A stretch of DNA of 64,000 nt from Yarrowia lipolytica (taxonomy: Eukaryota; Ascomycota; Dipodascomycetes; Dipodascales). The stretch spans positions 3,293,001 through 3,357,000 of the forward strand of contig NC_090775.1 of NCBI RefSeq assembly GCF_001761485.1, in the 5' to 3' direction. Below the pieces are notes generated by a model. That model saw only the letters and a list, made by a program, of their open reading frames with translations. It was not told the DNA's origin and searched no databases. Shown here one piece after another: positions 33,506-44,233 of this stretch (positions are counted from its first letter, which is position 1; the number at the start of each line of letters is the position of its first letter). The translations under genes were made by a program, and so were the position numbers.

Positions 33506-34378
33506 TTAGTAGCCGGTAGCGGGCTTGGTGCTGTTGAATTTCTTGGGCAGGTACTTGACCTGGTCTGGGCAGTTGTTCTTAGGAATAGTATCATCGACAG
33601 GAGTGTACTCGGCGGAAGGAATGGCACCCTGGATATGAAAGTAGTACCAGACCTCGTTGAGGGCTCCGGACTTGTCACAGGCAATGTGTACCTTGGAGTT
33701 GGAGTGGTGGTACTTGAGCGCGGCCTCGATGTCCTGCTTGGGGTAGGTCTTGTCATCAGAAGGCCAGATGCCCTTGGATCCGAGGAACCCGAAAGTGTTG
33801 AGCTCCTTCTGGAGAGCGATGGCAGTTCGGGCGTAGTCTGCAACATTCTGGTGCTTGTCAGTGCCCTCCTTGTAACAGCTGGGGTTGAGGGTGGACATGC
33901 AAGTTCCGTGCTTGTTCCACTCGTGCTCCCAGAAGGACTCATTGTCGCCGTCGTCAGAGACCCAATGCTCGTTCATGTAGTCGAGCAGAGAAGGCTCGAG
34001 CTTCTTGATGATGTCGGTCACGTTGGACACCTCCTGCTCTTTGTCGCAGTATTGCTGATAAGTGCCGTCACAGTTGTCGGGCCACAGTCCGTGGAGGGTG
34101 AAGGCATCCTCGGGGCCGAAGCCGGGATCGTAGTCCCAGAACTGGGCTAGGAGAACGAGTCCACCAGGCTGCTGAACGCAACAGAGAGAGTCCTTGTCGG
34201 TGATCTCCTTGGAACAAGACAGGGGAAGGTCAGCGTTGGCAGGACAGTCCTTGTGGAGAGGAGCCGAGAGCTCAGGCTGAGTGAAGAGTCGGTAGACAAT
34301 GGGGACACCACAGGCGGGCTGCTCCTCAGCAACAACAAAGGAAGCGAGAAAGGCAACAAGAACAGAAGAGAACTTCAT
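33506..34378 (-). CDS. secreted ribonuclease T2
   Basis: A 290-residue RNase T2 family enzyme that cleaves single-stranded RNA through a 2',3'-cyclic phosphate. It has a signal peptide (MKFSSVLVAFLASFVVAE) and both catalytic blocks: FTLHGLWPDNCDG with His96 and FWEHEWNKHGTC with Glu151 or Glu153, His152 and His157. Ten or more Cys indicate the usual disulfides, and N-x-T/S sites suggest glycosylation. An in-frame ATG 22 codons upstream would put a polar segment before the signal peptide, so I chose 34376-34378. The C-terminal extension of yeast Rny1 is missing, as in most secreted fungal members. The likely role is scavenging of RNA outside the cell or in the vacuole. A TATA-like box lies ~90 bases upstream. 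Confidence 0.93.
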   Translation of the reverse strand: MKFSSVLVAFLASFVVAEEQPACGVPIVYRLFTQPELSAPLHKDCPANADLPLSCSKEITDKDSLCCVQQPGGLVLLAQFWDYDPGFGPEDAFTLHGLWPDNCDGTYQQYCDKEQEVSNVTDIIKKLEPSLLDYMNEHWVSDDGDNESFWEHEWNKHGTCMSTLNPSCYKEGTDKHQNVADYARTAIALQKELNTFGFLGSKGIWPSDDKTYPKQDIEAALKYHHSNSKVHIACDKSGALNEVWYYFHIQGAIPSAEYTPVDDTIPKNNCPDQVKYLPKKFNSTKPATGY

Positions 34379-34463
34379 GGTAACGAGCGAATAGAGCTGG
34401 CAACAAAGTGACAGGGCTTGGTATACCTTGGCGAGATGACCCAAGATCGACTATCGCACGCTA

Positions 34464-34472
34464 CTTATATTT
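34464..34472 (-). promoter_or_regulatory. TATA-like box of the RNase T2 gene
   Basis: On the minus strand AAATATAAG lies ~90 bases before the RNase T2 start at 34378. Confidence 0.5.
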
Positions 34473-34914
34473 GCATCGTTACATACGGCGCACTCCTTAA
34501 CAAAGACTAGAGTTGGCCGTCTGTCAATCGGTGTCTATGGCTCTGCCAATCATTGATGTTATCAACAAACCGTGCCTGTGTTTAGCTGTCTCAGGAGGTT
34601 AACTTTGAGAGGATAGTGCCCTCCGATAGGGGCTCTTGGGACTAATTACAGATCTAGAGTAACTAGGGTCAGGTCAATCGAACGGGAAAATAAATCTCCA
34701 CCGTTTTTGTATATTACCTGTTCCGTTCTCCTCTCCATTCACCCTCATTTTTTTCACCTCCCACTCATCGACACGGCTCCGTAAACAAAAATAAACTCAC
34801 AGGTTGTACATGAACACGGTCCCAATTAGTGCACTCCAAAAGAGCTTGTTATTCCGCGCCCTGGTTGCCTTTTCGTCAACTCGCTTCTTTTAGCCCCATT
34901 CTTTCCCCGACAAC

Positions 34915-34935
34915 CACGTGTATATAAGTCACGTG
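34915..34935. promoter_or_regulatory. TATA box flanked by two CACGTG E-boxes, no assigned gene
   Basis: CACGTG (34915-34920), TATATAAG (34921-34928) and CACGTG (34930-34935) follow one another almost without a gap. Reading rightward, a CA-rich leader-like stretch follows and the first ATG (35058) opens only 17 codons. Reading leftward, the nearest known start is the RNase T2 ATG over 500 bases away, which has its own TATA. Confidence 0.6.
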
Positions 34936-35776
34936 GCAAGTTAGCGGTGAAGTAGCGCTTCAGACTCACACACAACCCAACGTGTTTGAAATTGGCACCA
35001 AAGTAGCTCAGTGCTAACGTAAAACGTGACTCGTCTATTGTCTTGGCAGGAGAACCGATGTCCAAGAAACTGCTTTCCGTGGGGTGGAAGAAATCGAGCA
35101 ATCATCGATAAATGGTAGATGCTTTGAGCCCTTCAAATATTGGCCCATCTAGCCCCCAACATTCCAAGATGAAACTGTCATCCAGCTGTCATTGTCAGGA
35201 CAGGGATGTCTCCTCCTACGAGTAGTCGCATTATGCCGTACACTATCTTCATCTCACGCTTGTCACATGCCGAGGACCCCTCCACACGCGCACTGCAAAC
35301 GGTCTACACTGCCTCCCAAAGTAACAAGCCGTCTTCTATTGGTTCCTCAGGTATTTAACACGTGGTTCAAGCTAATTGTACTGTACCAGACTGTACCATT
35401 CACCCAGGCTCTCGACATGTTCCGAGAATGTCAACCTTCCGAGCATAACACCTGCATAGTAAAGCGTGATAACAAATCCTGGCTCGCTTTTCCTACACCT
35501 CATCTACTACTTGTAGATCTACATATCACCCTGTTCAACATCAATTATTTTTCATTCATTAATATCAATTATAACATCTAGTCTCTTACCAAAAAAATTC
35601 CTCCGCTCTTGACCATTGTCGCGCTGACCGTCGTTTGAACGTCTTGTTGATATGTATGATGTCATCAAGTCAGTTAGTGGTATTGTCTATATGCAAATAA
35701 ATACTGTTAAGCAGGAATAATGTATGCTATCATCACAATACTTATCCCGGAGGTATGTGTATGTATGTGTAAAAAA

Positions 35777-37162
35777 TTATGCCTTGGACTCCTTGGAGTG
35801 CTTGACTCGAATGTGTCGAGACAGAGCATCCATTCGGCTAAAGGTCTTGCTGTCGTCTCCACAGTGCTCGCACTTGTACGTCTTTCGAACAGCAGCATGA
35901 ATGGTATCCTGGTGTCGAATCAGATCATAGGGTCGAGAAAACACCTTTCCACAAGGGCTTCCAGAAGAATCCATATGCTCGCACAGATGCACTCGTCCCT
36001 CGGACTGGCCGGTCACCGGCTTTCGTCGTCGAGTTCGTGCGACAGGCTCAACAGTAGACACTGAGTCCGTGTCGTTGAAGCCAGGCGAAGATGTGGTGCT
36101 GCTGGAGGAGGGCTCAAACAAGTAGTCGGAGTCCTTGCCGAGAGAGGTTGTGCTGGGGTTGGATTCGTACAGAGTGTCTTCCAGCGACAACGACGAAAAG
36201 TTTGGAATGTTGGGGTTGTGAGGCGAGACGTCAGCAGGACCAGAAGTGCCAGCGGGACTAACAGGCTCCTCAACGAGGGGCTCAGGCTGATAGACAGGCT
36301 GCTGCTCGATATGCACGTGTTGGGGCTGGTCGAGCTGCTGAGGCTGTGTCTGTGTCTGGTGCTGGAGGTCCATCTGCTCAAGAGGCTGCTGCTGAAGATG
36401 CTGCTGCTGCTGCTCGAGAACAGGTGGCTGATGCTGGTAGGGAGTATGCTGGGTGTGGAGAGTGGGAGTATCGTACTCGAGAGGAGGAGCCTCGAACTGG
36501 TCGAGGTCGATATCCAGATCCATATCCTCGTTCTCCATGTACTCATGCAAATCGTCAAATTCGTCACACATCTCATCGTCGTCGTCGTCCTCCACCTCGG
36601 GAGCAGCGTCGTAATTGAGGTCAATCTCATTGGTGTAGGGAACAAACTGCTGGGGCTGCTCGTTGTTGATGAAGAACTCCAGACCCTGATCCTCGGGCTG
36701 ACCGGCGTAGAAGTTTGCGTTCAGGTAGTCCCAGGGAGTGGAGCTGTTGTTCTTCTTGAGAAGCGAATCTGCAGGAGCAAGAGTCTGTGCAAAGTTGTTG
36801 TCGTTGAGAGGCAGCATATCTTGGTTGCATGGGTAAGGGTATTGGGGCTTCATCAGGTAGGAGTAATCCATCTGAGGGTCCATGGCCATGTTGTTATCCA
36901 TGTTCATGTTGTAATGCTGCTGCTGTGTGACGTCCAGGGTGCCGGGGTTGTACTCGGTGAACTGGTCACTCTGCTGAGTCTGGACCGGCGTGAGGTTGGG
37001 AAAGTACTCGTCAGATGCTATCATAGGAGACTGTGGGTTTGTGGAATGGACAGAAGTCGAGCTGGAGTTGTTGGTTGAGTAGAGACTGAGTCCGTTGTTC
37101 TTGGGAGTCAACTTGGGAGAATGGGGTAGGTCGAAGTTTCTAGAACCGTCAGTTGTGTTCAT
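35777..37162 (-). CDS. RPN4: Rpn4-type C2H2 zinc-finger regulator of proteasome genes
   Basis: A 461-residue nuclear regulator. The last 72 residues carry two C2H2 fingers. Finger 1 is Cys394, Cys404, His417, His422, with FSRPYDLIRHQDTIHA; finger 2 is Cys431, Cys434, His450, His455, with KTFSRMDALSRHIRVKH. This spacing and wording closely match the C-terminal DNA-binding region of yeast Rpn4, which binds the PACE element and induces proteasome genes. The middle is acidic (a run of Asp/Glu near residue 200) and rich in Gln and Pro, fitting an activation domain, and is encoded by a CTG-rich stretch. The frame extends upstream only through non-ATG codons, so the first ATG at 37160-37162 is taken; a short upstream exon cannot be excluded. 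Orthology is inferred from the finger region alone, because the rest of Rpn4 diverges fast. Confidence 0.82.
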   Translation of the reverse strand: MNTTDGSRNFDLPHSPKLTPKNNGLSLYSTNNSSSTSVHSTNPQSPMIASDEYFPNLTPVQTQQSDQFTEYNPGTLDVTQQQHYNMNMDNNMAMDPQMDYSYLMKPQYPYPCNQDMLPLNDNNFAQTLAPADSLLKKNNSSTPWDYLNANFYAGQPEDQGLEFFINNEQPQQFVPYTNEIDLNYDAAPEVEDDDDDEMCDEFDDLHEYMENEDMDLDIDLDQFEAPPLEYDTPTLHTQHTPYQHQPPVLEQQQQHLQQQPLEQMDLQHQTQTQPQQLDQPQHVHIEQQPVYQPEPLVEEPVSPAGTSGPADVSPHNPNIPNFSSLSLEDTLYESNPSTTSLGKDSDYLFEPSSSSTTSSPGFNDTDSVSTVEPVARTRRRKPVTGQSEGRVHLCEHMDSSGSPCGKVFSRPYDLIRHQDTIHAAVRKTYKCEHCGDDSKTFSRMDALSRHIRVKHSKESKA

Positions 37163-37396
37163 GTGAGGTGCAGTGTTTGGACTGCTGTGGTAGGAACTGC
37201 GATTTTCCTGTTCCTGTCTGTGCAACTTACTGTTGTGGTAGTTACCGGTTCTGCTTAGTAATGAAGGGAACCGCAAATTAATTTCTTTGTATGTGCTGCG
37301 ATGTCGTCTGTGACTCGCGGCGTTTCGAAGTGTAAATTATTCTTGCTTGGTCGTTTGTGTGTTTGTGGTCGAAAACCTGGTTTTTGGGGCTCGTTC

Positions 37397-37420
37397 GGTG
37401 GCAAATGTCTTCTATATAAA
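37397..37420 (-). promoter_or_regulatory. PACE-like element and TATA box of the Rpn4-type gene
   Basis: GGTGGCAAA, the exact proteasome-associated control element bound by yeast Rpn4, lies at 37397-37405, about 235 bases before the ATG of the Rpn4-type gene. A TATA-like TTTATATA (minus strand) lies next to it at 37413-37420. A second exact copy (TTTGCCACC) lies further upstream at 38394-38402. Confidence 0.6.
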
Positions 37421-38754
37421 TGGGTGCGGCCTAAGTTTAAGTTCGGTTTAATTTGTAAGTAAGTTCATTGTGGTGGTGGGAGATGGAAACAGAAAGTGGG
37501 AGGAGGAAGAGTGCCGAAGGGGTTGGAAGCGGATGGAATAAGGATGCATGGTTGTCCGAGAGACATTCTTTTGCAAACGTGACGGTTTGGAAGCAACAAA
37601 CAGACCGTGTTTATACTCCAATTTGTCCCATACCCCCACTACCGGGTCAACTCTGGCTGAATATCTCCGGTGTTTTACACTGCCTTGTTGCCGTTGTTGA
37701 ATGCGTCATGCAAGCATGAGTGGGGTTAGCTTAGTTGGAGCCTATGTGCATCAAACACGATGAAGAGGATAAACACAGGTTACAGGAGGTTACAGGAAAC
37801 AAAGCCCCGTACTGATGAGCAGTCATGGATATGACACAGCCTATCTCAACCCCATGTGTTTCATTTGACCCTGTCTTCAACACACAAGCCGTATGTTGTT
37901 TGTTATGTTCTGGTCGGCAAGCAATAGCACGCCTCTCTAGCGTCTGATTATGTTACCGGCTCCATTCACCTCGGATGAGGAACTAAAGATACCCGAGCCC
38001 TTTAGCTCCAGCCAGAAGACGTCCCCAGTCCTTCCGCCATAAGGCTATTTCACATGGATATTTGCGTTTGTTGGGCTCCTTCAGATATAGTGATGCCAAT
38101 AACATTGACACGGCAGTGGGCATCGAAGAGACGAGCACATATCTCAAGCACAATCTTTTAGACAAGGCGCAAGGAAGATGCACGCCATTGGCATCTGTGA
38201 ATTGTATCAGGTCAGAGAAGCAGCCGAAGCTAATCTGCAGCTGAATGGTACTTGTTTTTCCACTCCTGCCTATCAAGGGGTAAAATACCACCCTACTTGA
38301 TGCCTCTTATCAAGCCACCATGTTGCAATAAGATAAGAAAGTGCTTCCACCGCCTTCTGACACAAGACACACCTATTGGGACAACCCCTTCTTTTTGCCA
38401 CCCAAAGTTTATTTCCCCTAAGGTATAACCCAATGCCGCTTAGAGCAACACGAGCAACTCTGTTTGCTATTATTAGCCCTCAGAATATTTGCCACTGAGA
38501 TTAGCCATTATAGCCGACAGTCGATGTGTAAACAATACCCCATGTGAAACAATTCGGCTCCGATATAGCCAAATTTTCTGTTTCTTTTTCCGAAATAATC
38601 TGCCAACCAAAACACCGGCTGGAATTGCTATCCCCGATCCGTCCCTCTCGGATGTAACATGCCGTCTCCGTGTTCCACGATCCACACTTACAAATTGGTC
38701 ATGTGGCCTAGAAGCTGCGCAATTAAGGTTGGGTGACTCTTCCTGCGGCTGAAA

Positions 38755-38805
38755 TCACGTGACCACCGAAAACGACATGTCACGTGCGTGTCCTCAAATA
38801 TAAAG
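38755..38805 (+). promoter_or_regulatory. promoter-like element: two CACGTG sites and a TATA box
   Basis: TCACGTGA at 38755-38762, CACGTG at 38781-38786 and AAATATAAAG at 38796-38805 are arranged as in a compact yeast promoter. About 60 bases later there is a pyrimidine-rich initiator-like stretch (CTTCCTACTTTTTTTCCTC) and an ATG at 38902. Confidence 0.55.
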
Positions 38806-38901
38806 GTCCTATAATTGCGCTCAAAAAACCAGTATACACTCGGTTCTGGAATCTTCCTACTTTTTTTCCTCTTACAATCGCTCTTCTCTCTGACTCAGAA
38901 A

Positions 38902-38961
38902 ATGACTCGTCGTCAGCTTGTGCATATTAAAATTCCTGCATACGAAGTCCCAACCGTTTGA
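38902..38961 (+). CDS. candidate 19-codon small ORF after an E-box/TATA promoter
   Basis: The first ATG after the promoter at 38755-38805 opens 19 codons (beginning Met-Thr-Arg-Arg-Gln) and ends with TGA at 38959-38961. The context before the ATG (CTCAGAAA) is good for a yeast start. No family is known to me. It could be a genuine micropeptide, the leader ORF of a non-coding RNA, or the first exon of an undetected spliced gene; no GTGAGT donor was seen nearby. The support is position only, so confidence is low. Confidence 0.25.
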   Translation: MTRRQLVHIKIPAYEVPTV

Positions 38962-39864
38962 ACCTTAAGTGAAATCATGCATGATAATGAACTACGCCAT
39001 GAAGTTTCTCATTTCGTGAGAGAGATGCTTTGAGAGATATATATTAGAGGTTGGGGGGTATAGGCGGAGTGTCTGAGGTGTATTAGGGGTGCATGGTGTG
39101 AAAAATGGGGTTATGGGAGGTAATTTTAGCATATTTGAGGCGATAAAGCCTTATTTGTGACCTACGAGGGTCATTTTCCGTCTCAAAGCCTTCTCTTTGT
39201 AGAACCAAGAGAAATATACTACAGAATTATTTTTTTTCCATTTTTTTCCATCATCGCCAGCTCATTCCCGGAATTATCACATGACCCCTCTTTTTTTCGG
39301 GATCAAAAGATGTCCCTGAAAACATCGGATAGCCCGGCAGACATGATCCGAACATGTTTCAGCTCCGTGGGGGTCATCAGAACTTGGTGGAAGAAGGAGT
39401 GGCGATGGGAGAAGAAAATTTTTCACACTGACAGTGGTCACGGGTTCCTCTTTGCTGTTGAACTTGGAGTTGGTATCTCGGTGATTGATTAGTCAGACTT
39501 CAATATGGGATGGACAGTAAGTATAGCTCTACAACAAGTACATATAATACAACAGAACATGCTAGAAGGATTTGTATCATCGACAGAAAGACGCCTTGCC
39601 GACTGGTCGACTGGGGTATATCTATGTGTAAGTAACGTGCGCCTAGCAATATCAACAATATTTATCAGCCCCAAATTATTGATATCTTGTGGGAACCTTG
39701 AAGTAAGATCAACTAAATGTGTAAGTATCTACTTACCGAGGGCAGGTACTCAAAAAAAAGCTATTATTCCCGTCATAATTGTCACTACAGACTCAAATTT
39801 TTTTTCAAACATTTAATATTACAATCCTCCCTAATAAACAATAAAAAAGTTGTTAGACAGCGGC

Positions 39865-40258
<394 letters not shown>

Positions 40259-41097
40259 GCTTTGCAGCTTGGGGCAGGTCCGGAGGGTGCTTCATTTCTC
40301 GCGTGAACCTTATCCCCAGGGTGTATCGGCCCCAAAAACAAGCCATTGTGCCCTTCCTTTTCGTATGGCTATCCTGCAGTCCCCCTCTGCTAACAGCGAC
40401 ACATCTCTATGAAGTCCCAAAAAGGAAGGAGATTAAGGTTCTCTGTTAGCAATTGAGTTCCAGCGCGATGTGTGGGCCTCACACCCAGTAACAGCTATAG
40501 TGATGGCGGCAGTGTGGAATGTAAACACACTTTGGTTGTTTGCGTGTGTGCGCGAGTCTGTCTATGAGCTCTCTTTAGTTGGAAACGAAAGAGGGCTGAG
40601 TAAGAGGTGGAATCTGGAACAAAAACCGAATTACGAAAAAAACCAACTAATCTCAAGTAATTTACTTAGCTGATCTCCCTTAGACACTCCCCTTGCACCT
40701 TACTCAGCCCCCCAAAATATCCAACTTCACGTTATATCCCCACCACGCGACCGCGTCGTCTTTGCACCCTTGTTCGCGCTTCCAATCGCATCCAATTAAT
40801 GCGTCGCGCTCTCTGCTGTGAAATCTCCCAGGGTTGGTCGCGCTACACCTCTGGTATGTGCATATATTGATCGCGCGTGGCTGGTTGGAGAATGGAACAT
40901 CTACTTTTCAGTGAGGTAAAGCTGATTAATAGGATATTCACGTGATTTAGAATATTTCTGTATTTTTGAAATATCAATTTTGACCACGTCCGACTCCAAA
41001 TAGCACCATATAACCAACCCCTGGTTTAGACCCACACACACTACTTACCACCTGCAGCACATCACGTAGACATCCCCGCGATCAATCGCATCAGAAA

Positions 41098-41282
41098 CCC
41101 TAGCCCTATTTCGGGAGGTCAGCTCTCATGCAGTCACCAGCTCCCCTAACCCTATTTCTCGTTCTCCTAACAGCGCTATCAGAGATTCGCTATCAGAAAC
41201 TCTAAATTTATTACCGGATTGGGGACCGATTGGGAGTTGGAGCGCCCTAACCCTATTGTTAGCACTACCCTAGCCCTATTTC
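41098..41282 (+). promoter_or_regulatory. four copies of CCCTARCCCTATT upstream of histone H3
   Basis: CCCTAGCCCTATTTC (41098-41112), CCCTAACCCTATTTC (41144-41158), CCCTAACCCTATTGT (41245-41259) and CCCTAGCCCTATTTC (41268-41282) are near-identical direct repeats 265-450 bases before the H3 ATG. The double CCCTAA-like core resembles binding sites of TTAGGG-binding proteins such as Tbf1, or Tay1 of this yeast. Binding is inference. Confidence 0.85.
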
Positions 41283-41468
41283 AAACTCCCAACAGGCAAA
41301 ATGCACCACAATTTTGACACAAAGTCCCAATACTGGAAAATCTTGACAACCAAGGGGGCCAAACATGCACCATGAATTAGGCGCAAACACGGGTATTTCG
41401 ACACAACACAGCAGAGCATACTCTAAATTACTCCCGGCCAAACAACACAGCACGCTCCGCAGCAAATC

Positions 41469-41967
<499 letters not shown>

Positions 41968-43619
41968 ATGGTTTAGCTTGCTTACTTGGGTTTTATTTAA
42001 TGAGGGTATTTAAAGTGTAATATTATAAATTACTAAGAAAAAACATCAACTGTACTTCGCTTAATACTTGGTTCTCCACATTCTTGAGGCTTTTAACTCG
42101 GCTAACTCAGCAGTAACTCAGCTCATTGTGCGGTATGCCATGCAACCTACTGTACGTAGAGTGCTACACCACCGGCATACTGATGTCATGGGGGGATATG
42201 TTCCTTCTGTACCTACTTCCATGCTCCACCAATGTCTCCGCGATGGAGGATTTTTCTGGTGGCGTCTATATCTATGGCGCTGTCGTTTGCCACCGTGTCC
42301 ATAAATTGTAAATACCCACCAACTTCGTGTCGCCTGTTCCACCACCTTCCATAACCTACTTTTTGGAGGCGCAGAACAGCTGATACCTGATCCTCTGCGG
42401 CAGCATGTTCCAATAAAATGACCCGAAAAAGAAGAATAACGTCACGCGGCAATACAAATGTGTAAATACCGCTGTCTTAAGCCCTTTCTTATACCTTTTA
42501 GAGGCTTTGTGTCTCCGGCCACTGACTTGTAACCCCCAATTTACTTTCACTTTTGCCATAGCGTCCTTTGATTAGCCAATTGGCATGATAGGTCCAAAGG
42601 TTGAGGTTCTGAGCAACGTATACGAAGGGTTGCTCTCAATTTCGAGTGACAGAGTTTCAGCAGCATGCTAAAAAAGGTCAGGTGACTCACCCGTGTGATG
42701 GTACGTATGTGTGTCCGCAATGTATCAGATAGTATTACTAATCAGATAAACGTTGTGTACCCTGGAGAGGACATGACAACACTGGGGACGGATAATTGTC
42801 GTATGAAGAGTCAGAATATTGTCTGAATTCGTGTAATAGTTCCGATTCAACAAAATGGTGGGTCTTTTTGGGTGATCCTACGGTATCGTATTGGTGCTTC
42901 TTGTGGTGTAATCCAAAGGGGTAGGTGAACATGTCAGTGCTGAGATTTACGGGACGGCCTAAGGAGATAGATATCATTCCATGGCTATACACAAGATATA
43001 CTCCAGTGGTTTGTGTACATGTTCTTTTAGCACTCTAAAAGATGCTTCTGAGGGGTATCGGCTGTTCGTGGCTCCTCACTGGACCCATGCCTCGCAATGA
43101 TACTACCATATCCACAGCAAGATCGACGTTCTTCTTGGTGCTTCTGTATATTAAGTTGCTTCCTGGGTTCCCATTTCCAAGCAGTCACTTCATCTTCGTC
43201 TATACATTACTTCAGCCCTCTCCACGGTTCTCCTTGGGTCTTTTCCCATTCGTCAGATAGAGGGAAGTACCATTTCCCCCTACTAATAAATGTTCATTCG
43301 AGTTTGGACAGAATCTTTTGGACATTGGAAGGTCTCTGAATGTACCAACATCCGTTCTCTTGAAACCTATGAAGATTAGTGAGGGACCAAACCACCGTCA
43401 ATACATACATCAGCTCCATATCGCCGCCAGTGATAGACGTCATAGTCCGTTTCGTTGGCAAGCAGTATACTGTAGCGGCTCAACCCACCCATACATGGTC
43501 ATACTGCCGTAGTTCATGACTATCGAGGCCCAAACAGTCCCCGGAGGTCGTGCTCTCGAGGGCATACAGAAGAAGTAGATGGGGGCTTGTTACTCAGTTT
43601 TCTCACCGGTTTCATCAGG

Positions 43620-43741
43620 AATACTACAGGGCCGCGCACGGCGAGATCGCAGTTCTTGGGGATGTGCGCGGCCTGCAAGGCGTTGGCGGTGGCATACTGC
43701 TGGAAAGAGCCGTCGTGGGTGTATCCAGACATGTAGTCAGG
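43620..43741 (-). pseudogene. zinc alcohol dehydrogenase relic (internal fragment)
   Basis: A stretch of about 40 codons reads [20 protein letters not shown] followed by [14 protein letters not shown], which is the block found near residues 120-155 of fungal Adh1/Adh2-type alcohol dehydrogenases. The match is dense, with coding-like codon use, and stops abruptly on both sides: upstream there are in-frame stops and no zinc-ligand region, downstream the sequence loses similarity after DLAVRGPV. No other part of the enzyme was found within several hundred bases. It is therefore a gene relic, not a functional gene. Confidence 0.8.
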
Positions 43742-44101
43742 TTAATCATCCTTCAGCCAACCGCAGCTCGTTACACTGAAGCAGCCCCTAAGCAAAGGCT
43801 CGTTTTTTGTCTGAACCAAAACTAGACTGATTCTGGCCACTCCAAATATCAACAAGATACTATCCCGTAGTCCAGTGGTCTCCATAAATGTGGTTCTCGA
43901 GCTTTTCCCATAATCTTTTCTTTTTTTCATTACAGTAAGCTCCGCAACTACTTGTAGTCAGGAACGCTACTGTAGATGTCATGCAGGTAAAAATAAACTG
44001 CTTGTTTAACGCACGACTCTAAAGATACGAAGAGGAAGAGAGAAGGCGCACAAAAAGAGGTTCAGGAGAGAAGCAGACATGGCAGCCACCAAGGGGCTGA
44101 T

Positions 44102-44108
44102 AAAAAAA
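44102..44108 (-). terminator. RNA polymerase III terminator (T7)
   Basis: Seven T residues (minus strand) follow directly after the 5S rRNA gene. There is no T run between the tRNA and the 5S gene, which supports one joint transcript. Confidence 0.85.
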
Positions 44109-44228
44109 GGATTACAGCACCCAGGATTCTCGTATGGTCTCCCACTACAATACTAACTAGGCTCTCTGGTGCTTGACTATGGCTGATCGGACGGGAAGCC
44201 GTATTTTCACCAGGATATGGCCGTAACC
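44109..44228 (-). rRNA. 5S ribosomal RNA
   Basis: About 120 bases that match fungal 5S rRNA from end to end: GGTTACGGCCATA at the start, CCCGTCCGATCA in the internal control region, GTAGTGGGAGACCATACG and a final GGTGCTGTAATCC. It differs from the usual GGTTGCGGCC by one base at the 5' end. It lies five bases downstream of a tRNA-Asp gene and ends in a T7 terminator. In Y. lipolytica 5S genes are dispersed rather than in the rDNA, and many are expressed as tRNA-5S transcripts. Exact mature ends are approximate. Confidence 0.95.
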
Positions 44229-44233
44229 AAGGA

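Larger units (their letters stand above)
34379..35776. other. intergenic region with an orphan promoter
   Basis: About 1.4 kb upstream of the RNase T2 gene and downstream of the Rpn4-type gene. The left 100 bases hold the RNase T2 promoter. A strong-looking double E-box/TATA element at 34915-34935 has no evident gene. A minus-strand ATG at 34809-34811 is followed after 11 bases by a GTGAGT donor, but no matching downstream exon was found. A TACTTGTA motif lies near 35508. Confidence 0.5.
37163..39864. other. upstream region of the Rpn4-type gene and orphan promoter
   Basis: About 2.7 kb between the Rpn4-type gene and histone H4. It contains PACE matches at 37397-37405 and 38394-38402, an E-box/TATA promoter at 38755-38805 with a very small ORF after it, and AT-rich DNA near the H4 3' end. 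No long coding region was found. Confidence 0.5.
41968..44108. other. intergenic region with a gene relic
   Basis: About 2.1 kb after histone H3. It holds a PACE-like TTTGCCACC at 42286-42294, a CCAAT-like AGCCAATTGG near 42575, an alcohol dehydrogenase fragment at 43620-43741 and a TACTTGTA motif near 43949. A 67-codon minus-strand ORF at 42356-42559 is basic but unrecognised. Confidence 0.5.

Noticed and set aside
34795-34811. Minus-strand ATG followed by a GTGAGT donor, possible first exon upstream of RNase T2
   Set aside because: No CTAAC-type acceptor was found before the RNase T2 start, which has its own TATA box and signal peptide.
36218-37078. Open frame of 286 codons on the plus strand
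   Set aside because: Antisense to the Rpn4-type gene; its long Leu and Val runs simply mirror the CAG-rich coding strand.
42356-42559. Minus-strand basic ORF of 67 codons near a PACE-like site
   Set aside because: No family recognised and the PACE-like site lies downstream of it; evidence too thin for a gene call.
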